The position numbers and the translations under genes are program-made. Source: Algoriphagus antarcticus (GTDB lineage: Bacteria > Bacteroidota > Bacteroidia > Cytophagales > Cyclobacteriaceae). From it: 64,000 bases of DNA. How positions within the stretch are numbered: the first letter of the stretch is position 1; each line of letters opens with the position of its first letter. Positions 61,504 to 64,000 of this stretch are shown here, one piece after another. Below the pieces are notes generated by a model. It saw only the letters and a program-made list of their open reading frames with translations. It searched no databases and was not told the origin of the DNA. The stretch spans positions 124,001 to 188,000 of the forward strand of contig NZ_MSSW01000002.1 in NCBI RefSeq assembly GCF_002150685.1, written 5' to 3'.

Positions 61504-61682
61504 GGCCTTTGGGCGGGTTGAAAAATCCTATCAAATCTAAGTAGTTATGAAAACTAATGCCTTGACTTTTGTCAAATAATCAGTTTTTGATTAGTTAGTA
61601 CATTATTTAGCAACTGGAATTGTCAAATATCCTCTCTTCCATTTTTTGCTAATTTGAAGCACCACTTAAAAGTGAAAGTCTT

Positions 61683-62795
61683 ATGCTTAAAAACACCCTA
61701 CTTCTTATTTGTCTAACCATTGTTTTTTCAGCTCAAAAACCTAATGAGGAAGGCTTGAAGGATCTTTTCACTGACAGTTTTTATATAGGAGTGGCTGTAA
61801 ATGGTCAGCAGGTTTCGGGTAAAGTACCAGAGGAATTGGCTTTAATAGAAAGGCATTTCAATAGTTTAAGCCCTGAAAATGGGTTGAAATGGGAGAAGGT
61901 TCATCCCGAAATGGATCGTTACGATTTTGAGTTTGGAGATGCTTACGTGGCTTTGGGCGAAAAGCTTGGTGCTTTTACGATTGGTCATTGCTTAGTTTGG
62001 CATCAGCAGGTTCCAAATTGGGTCTTTGTGGATGAAGCTGGGCGATTGCTTGGCAAGGAGGCATTGCTTTCCAGAATGGAAGATCACATAGCCCAAGTCG
62101 CAGGGCGATACAAAGGAAAAATTGACGGTTGGGATGTGGTGAATGAGGCTTTCAATGAGGATGGATCCTATCGAGAGTCGAACTGGTACAAGGTCGCGGG
62201 CAAGGATTTTATCAAAGCGGCTTTTCGGAAAGCTCATGAAGTAGATCCAGCCGCTGAACTCTACTACAATGATTATAATGTGTGGAAAGCCTCAAAACGA
62301 GCTGGAATTTTGACTTTGGCTAAGGAGATGAAGGCTGAAGGGATTCAGATTGATGGGATCGGAATGCAAGGACATTATATGCTAGAGAGTCCTTCGCTTG
62401 AACAGATTGAGCAAGGGATAATTGAAATAGCTGAAGCGGGATTCCAAGTGATGATCACCGAACTCGATGTGGATGTGCTGCCCCGTCCAGGCAATACACA
62501 AGGAGCAGATTTAAATATCAATTTTGCCAACTCGCCTAAATACAATCCTTTTGCCAATGGAATTTCTCCAGAATCGGCGGCAAAATTATCACAGCGGTAT
62601 ACCGACCTTTTTCAGCTTTTCCAGAAACACAAAGATAAAATCAGTCGAGTGACTTTTTGGGGATTGCACGATGGGAGAAGTTGGTTGAATAACTTCCCCG
62701 TTCGTAGTCGCACCAACTACCCGTTACTTATAGATCGGGATTTGAAGGTGAAAGAAGATGTGTTTGCCAAGCTAAAGGCTATTTCAAAAGACTGA
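61683..62795 (+). CDS. Endo-1,4-beta-xylanase (GH10)
   Basis: 370 residues. A signal peptide (about residues 1-17, VFSA) is followed by a GH10 TIM barrel. The acid/base Glu is in WDVVNEAFNEDG near residue 152 and the nucleophile Glu is in MITELDVD near residue 261. Also present are SPENGLKWEKV near residue 60 and HCLVWHQQ near residue 103, both substrate-site motifs. It should cut xylan backbones outside the cytoplasm. It has no carbohydrate-binding module and is convergent with the SDR gene (14 bp apart). Confidence 0.95.
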   Translation: MLKNTLLLICLTIVFSAQKPNEEGLKDLFTDSFYIGVAVNGQQVSGKVPEELALIERHFNSLSPENGLKWEKVHPEMDRYDFEFGDAYVALGEKLGAFTIGHCLVWHQQVPNWVFVDEAGRLLGKEALLSRMEDHIAQVAGRYKGKIDGWDVVNEAFNEDGSYRESNWYKVAGKDFIKAAFRKAHEVDPAAELYYNDYNVWKASKRAGILTLAKEMKAEGIQIDGIGMQGHYMLESPSLEQIEQGIIEIAEAGFQVMITELDVDVLPRPGNTQGADLNINFANSPKYNPFANGISPESAAKLSQRYTDLFQLFQKHKDKISRVTFWGLHDGRSWLNNFPVRSRTNYPLLIDRDLKVKEDVFAKLKAISKD

Positions 62796-62809
62796 AAATG
62801 AATGTTCTA

Positions 62810-63532
62810 TCAAGGATTGGTAGACCAAAGTCCAACGTCTTTTACCAATGCTCTTCTTGGCAATTTCAAGTGTGCTACCAACAACTCTGCAAAATCTTCC
62901 GGTTGCAATACTTTCTCAGGATTGCCATCTGTTAGGTTATTGTCCATAGCCAAGTCAGTAGCAATAGTGCTGGGACTCATACTGAATACACGGATATCTG
63001 ATTTTCTGACTTCCTGCATTAGCGATTCGGTGAGGCCATTCAGACCAAATTTGGAAGCACTGTATGCGCTCGTCATGGCATTTCCTTTTTGGCCAGCCGT
63101 GGAAGATACATTCACAATATCTCCAGATTTGCGGTCCAACATACCCGGAAGAACTTCGTGGATCACATAGTAAACACCGAGCAAGTTGACTTTGATGATG
63201 TTTTCCCATTCGCTTACTTCCAGGTCGAGGAATTTCCCAAACTTCCCTGTTCCGGCATTATTCACTAGAATATCTGGTACCCCAGCTTCAGAAATTAAAG
63301 ATGCTATTGCGATTTTGATGCTTGAGAAATCAGATTGATCTGCGACCGCGATAGCTACTTTCAGCGAGGAATTTATTCCAGCTACGATTTCTTTGACAGC
63401 AAGCAGATCTGATTCTGTTCTGGATAAAATAGCGAGATGAACTCCCTCATTGGCTAATGCCAGAGCGATGGCTTTGCCTAATCCTTTTCCTGCGCCAGTG
63501 ATGAGCGCTACTTTTCCTTGTAGTGATTCCAT
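62810..63532 (-). CDS. Short-chain dehydrogenase/reductase (3-ketoacyl-ACP reductase-like)
   Basis: 240 residues, the normal length for classical SDRs. TGAGKGLG (12-19) binds NAD(P), NNAGTG lies near residue 90, the catalytic Ser is in VSSTAGQKG near residue 139, and YSASKFG carries Tyr and Lys near residue 155. FabG and related reductases share this form, and the true substrate is not visible. No fatty-acid genes are nearby, so a general ketoreductase role is the safer reading. Confidence 0.9.
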   Translation of the reverse strand: MESLQGKVALITGAGKGLGKAIALALANEGVHLAILSRTESDLLAVKEIVAGINSSLKVAIAVADQSDFSSIKIAIASLISEAGVPDILVNNAGTGKFGKFLDLEVSEWENIIKVNLLGVYYVIHEVLPGMLDRKSGDIVNVSSTAGQKGNAMTSAYSASKFGLNGLTESLMQEVRKSDIRVFSMSPSTIATDLAMDNNLTDGNPEKVLQPEDFAELLVAHLKLPRRALVKDVGLWSTNP

Positions 63533-63677
63533 TGTTGATTTTTTAAAAGTTACTAATTCTAATCCAATATCGAACGCTAGAGTTCATCCATTTAAACTCT
63601 AAGAAAGATTCATTTTACAAATGATTCTATACTCTTTCGCTAGTGTGTTAATAATATCTTAACCTCCTGAATTCCAT

Positions 63678-63703
63678 TTTCGCTCTGATCAGGATTAAAT
63701 TTG
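63678..63703 (+). promoter_or_regulatory. Bacteroidota-type -7 box upstream of sigma factor
   Basis: TAAATTTG at 63696-63703 matches the TAnnTTTG -7 consensus. A weak -33 (TTTC, 63678-63681) lies 14 bases upstream, which is short. Transcription could start near 63710, 15 bases before the ATG. Confidence 0.45.
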
Positions 63704-63724
63704 AGTTACACCCTGCTTAGGATC

Positions 63725-64000
63725 ATGTCCCCTTTTCAAAATTCATCCCATTTCGAACAGATTTTCAAGGACAATTGGGAATTGATGTACCAAAGTGCTT
63801 ACAGCAAAATAGGCGATCAATCTATTGTAGAGGATATTCTGCAAGAGATTTTTATTGATATCTGGCAAAGACGAGATTCACTGGAAATCAAATCAGGAAT
63901 CAAGACTTATTTGTTCACAGCGGTAAAATACCAGGTAATGAAGCACTTTGATGAGTTGGCAAAATCCAGAGCCAACAGTAGCAATACTTTGCCTGAATCA
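63725..64000 (+). CDS. ECF sigma factor, FecI-like (5' part only)
   Basis: 92 codons from ATG 63725, open to the window edge. The sequence matches sigma-70 region 2: helix MYQSAYSKIGDQSIVEDILQ, then EIFIDIWQRRDSL and the basic helix of region 2.4 (IKTYLFTAVKYQVMKHF). FecI-type sigma factors usually work with an anti-sigma gene (FecR) downstream and control TonB-linked outer-membrane uptake operons. Here the partner would lie beyond the window. Confidence 0.88.
   Translation, partial: MSPFQNSSHFEQIFKDNWELMYQSAYSKIGDQSIVEDILQEIFIDIWQRRDSLEIKSGIKTYLFTAVKYQVMKHFDELAKSRANSSNTLPES

Noticed and set aside
1..64000. CRISPR arrays, rRNA genes and insertion sequences
   Set aside because: None seen; the 11-bp and 25-bp repeats at 12.5-13.7 kb have no unique equal-length spacers, so they are not a CRISPR array.

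Overview
The window looks like chromosomal DNA of a Bacteroidota bacterium, most probably a Cyclobacteriaceae member (Algoriphagus-like). The signs are two TAnnTTTG-type -7 promoter boxes, a TamB gene followed by a lipoprotein TamA variant (TamL), CbpA/CbpM, PorT-like outer-membrane barrels, the TIGR03805/TIGR03806 gene pair, ThuA/Gfo-Idh-MocA sugar genes and a FecI-like sigma factor. No rRNA, CRISPR array or intact transposase was seen. There is one tRNA, tRNA-Ser(GGA).

Layout. 1-2042: the start of a GH30 glycosidase gene (cut by the window edge) and a LysR regulator, both on the minus strand. 2134-6675: a DAB-type inorganic-carbon pump operon (small unknown protein, dabB, dabA), divergent from the LysR gene. 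6758-7450: a PAQR/hemolysin III membrane protein. 7451-19500: a defence-type island that ends beside tRNA-Ser. It holds a large MmeI-like adenine-specific DNA methylase, an AlbA_2/GHKL ATPase, a small winged-helix-like protein, a DEAD/DEAH helicase, a GIY-YIG protein, and an OLD-like AAA ATPase interrupted by one in-frame TAG. The small gene is flanked by arrays of an 11-bp repeat (about AGATAAACTTT). A possible integrase tail lies between the ATPase and the tRNA.

19596-30760: mostly housekeeping. L-asparaginase/TatD, then a five-gene minus-strand cluster (two family 2 glycosyltransferases, a polysaccharide deacetylase, a SpoIIE-type phosphatase and a small protein), ruvC, a barrel protein, a Crp/Fnr regulator and a purple-acid-phosphatase-like enzyme. 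30900-38275: tamB-tamL, envelope biogenesis. 38368-44660: DUF4153 membrane protein, cbpA-cbpM, DinB, a broken VOC gene, a methyltransferase and a DUF5009/NagX-like acyltransferase.

44887-54748: an accessory stretch. A Gfo/Idh/MocA oxidoreductase, ThuA protein and sugar isomerase form a likely sugar-processing group. Next come an orphan ParD antitoxin, an alpha/beta hydrolase, a toxin-antitoxin pair whose ParE-like toxin is frameshifted in an A8 run, a lipoprotein glycosidase-like protein, a sugar-nucleotide-type epimerase and an acetyltransferase. 55175-58123: sodium-solute symporter, acetyltransferase and amino-acid racemase in one operon. 58197-62795: a barrel protein, the diheme cytochrome and beta-helix pair, and a GH10 xylanase. 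62810-64000: an SDR reductase and the start of an ECF sigma factor.

The most interesting region is 8060-16841: five genes compatible with one methylation-plus-helicase-plus-nuclease antiviral system, with an unusual repeat-rich centre that may be its regulatory switch.
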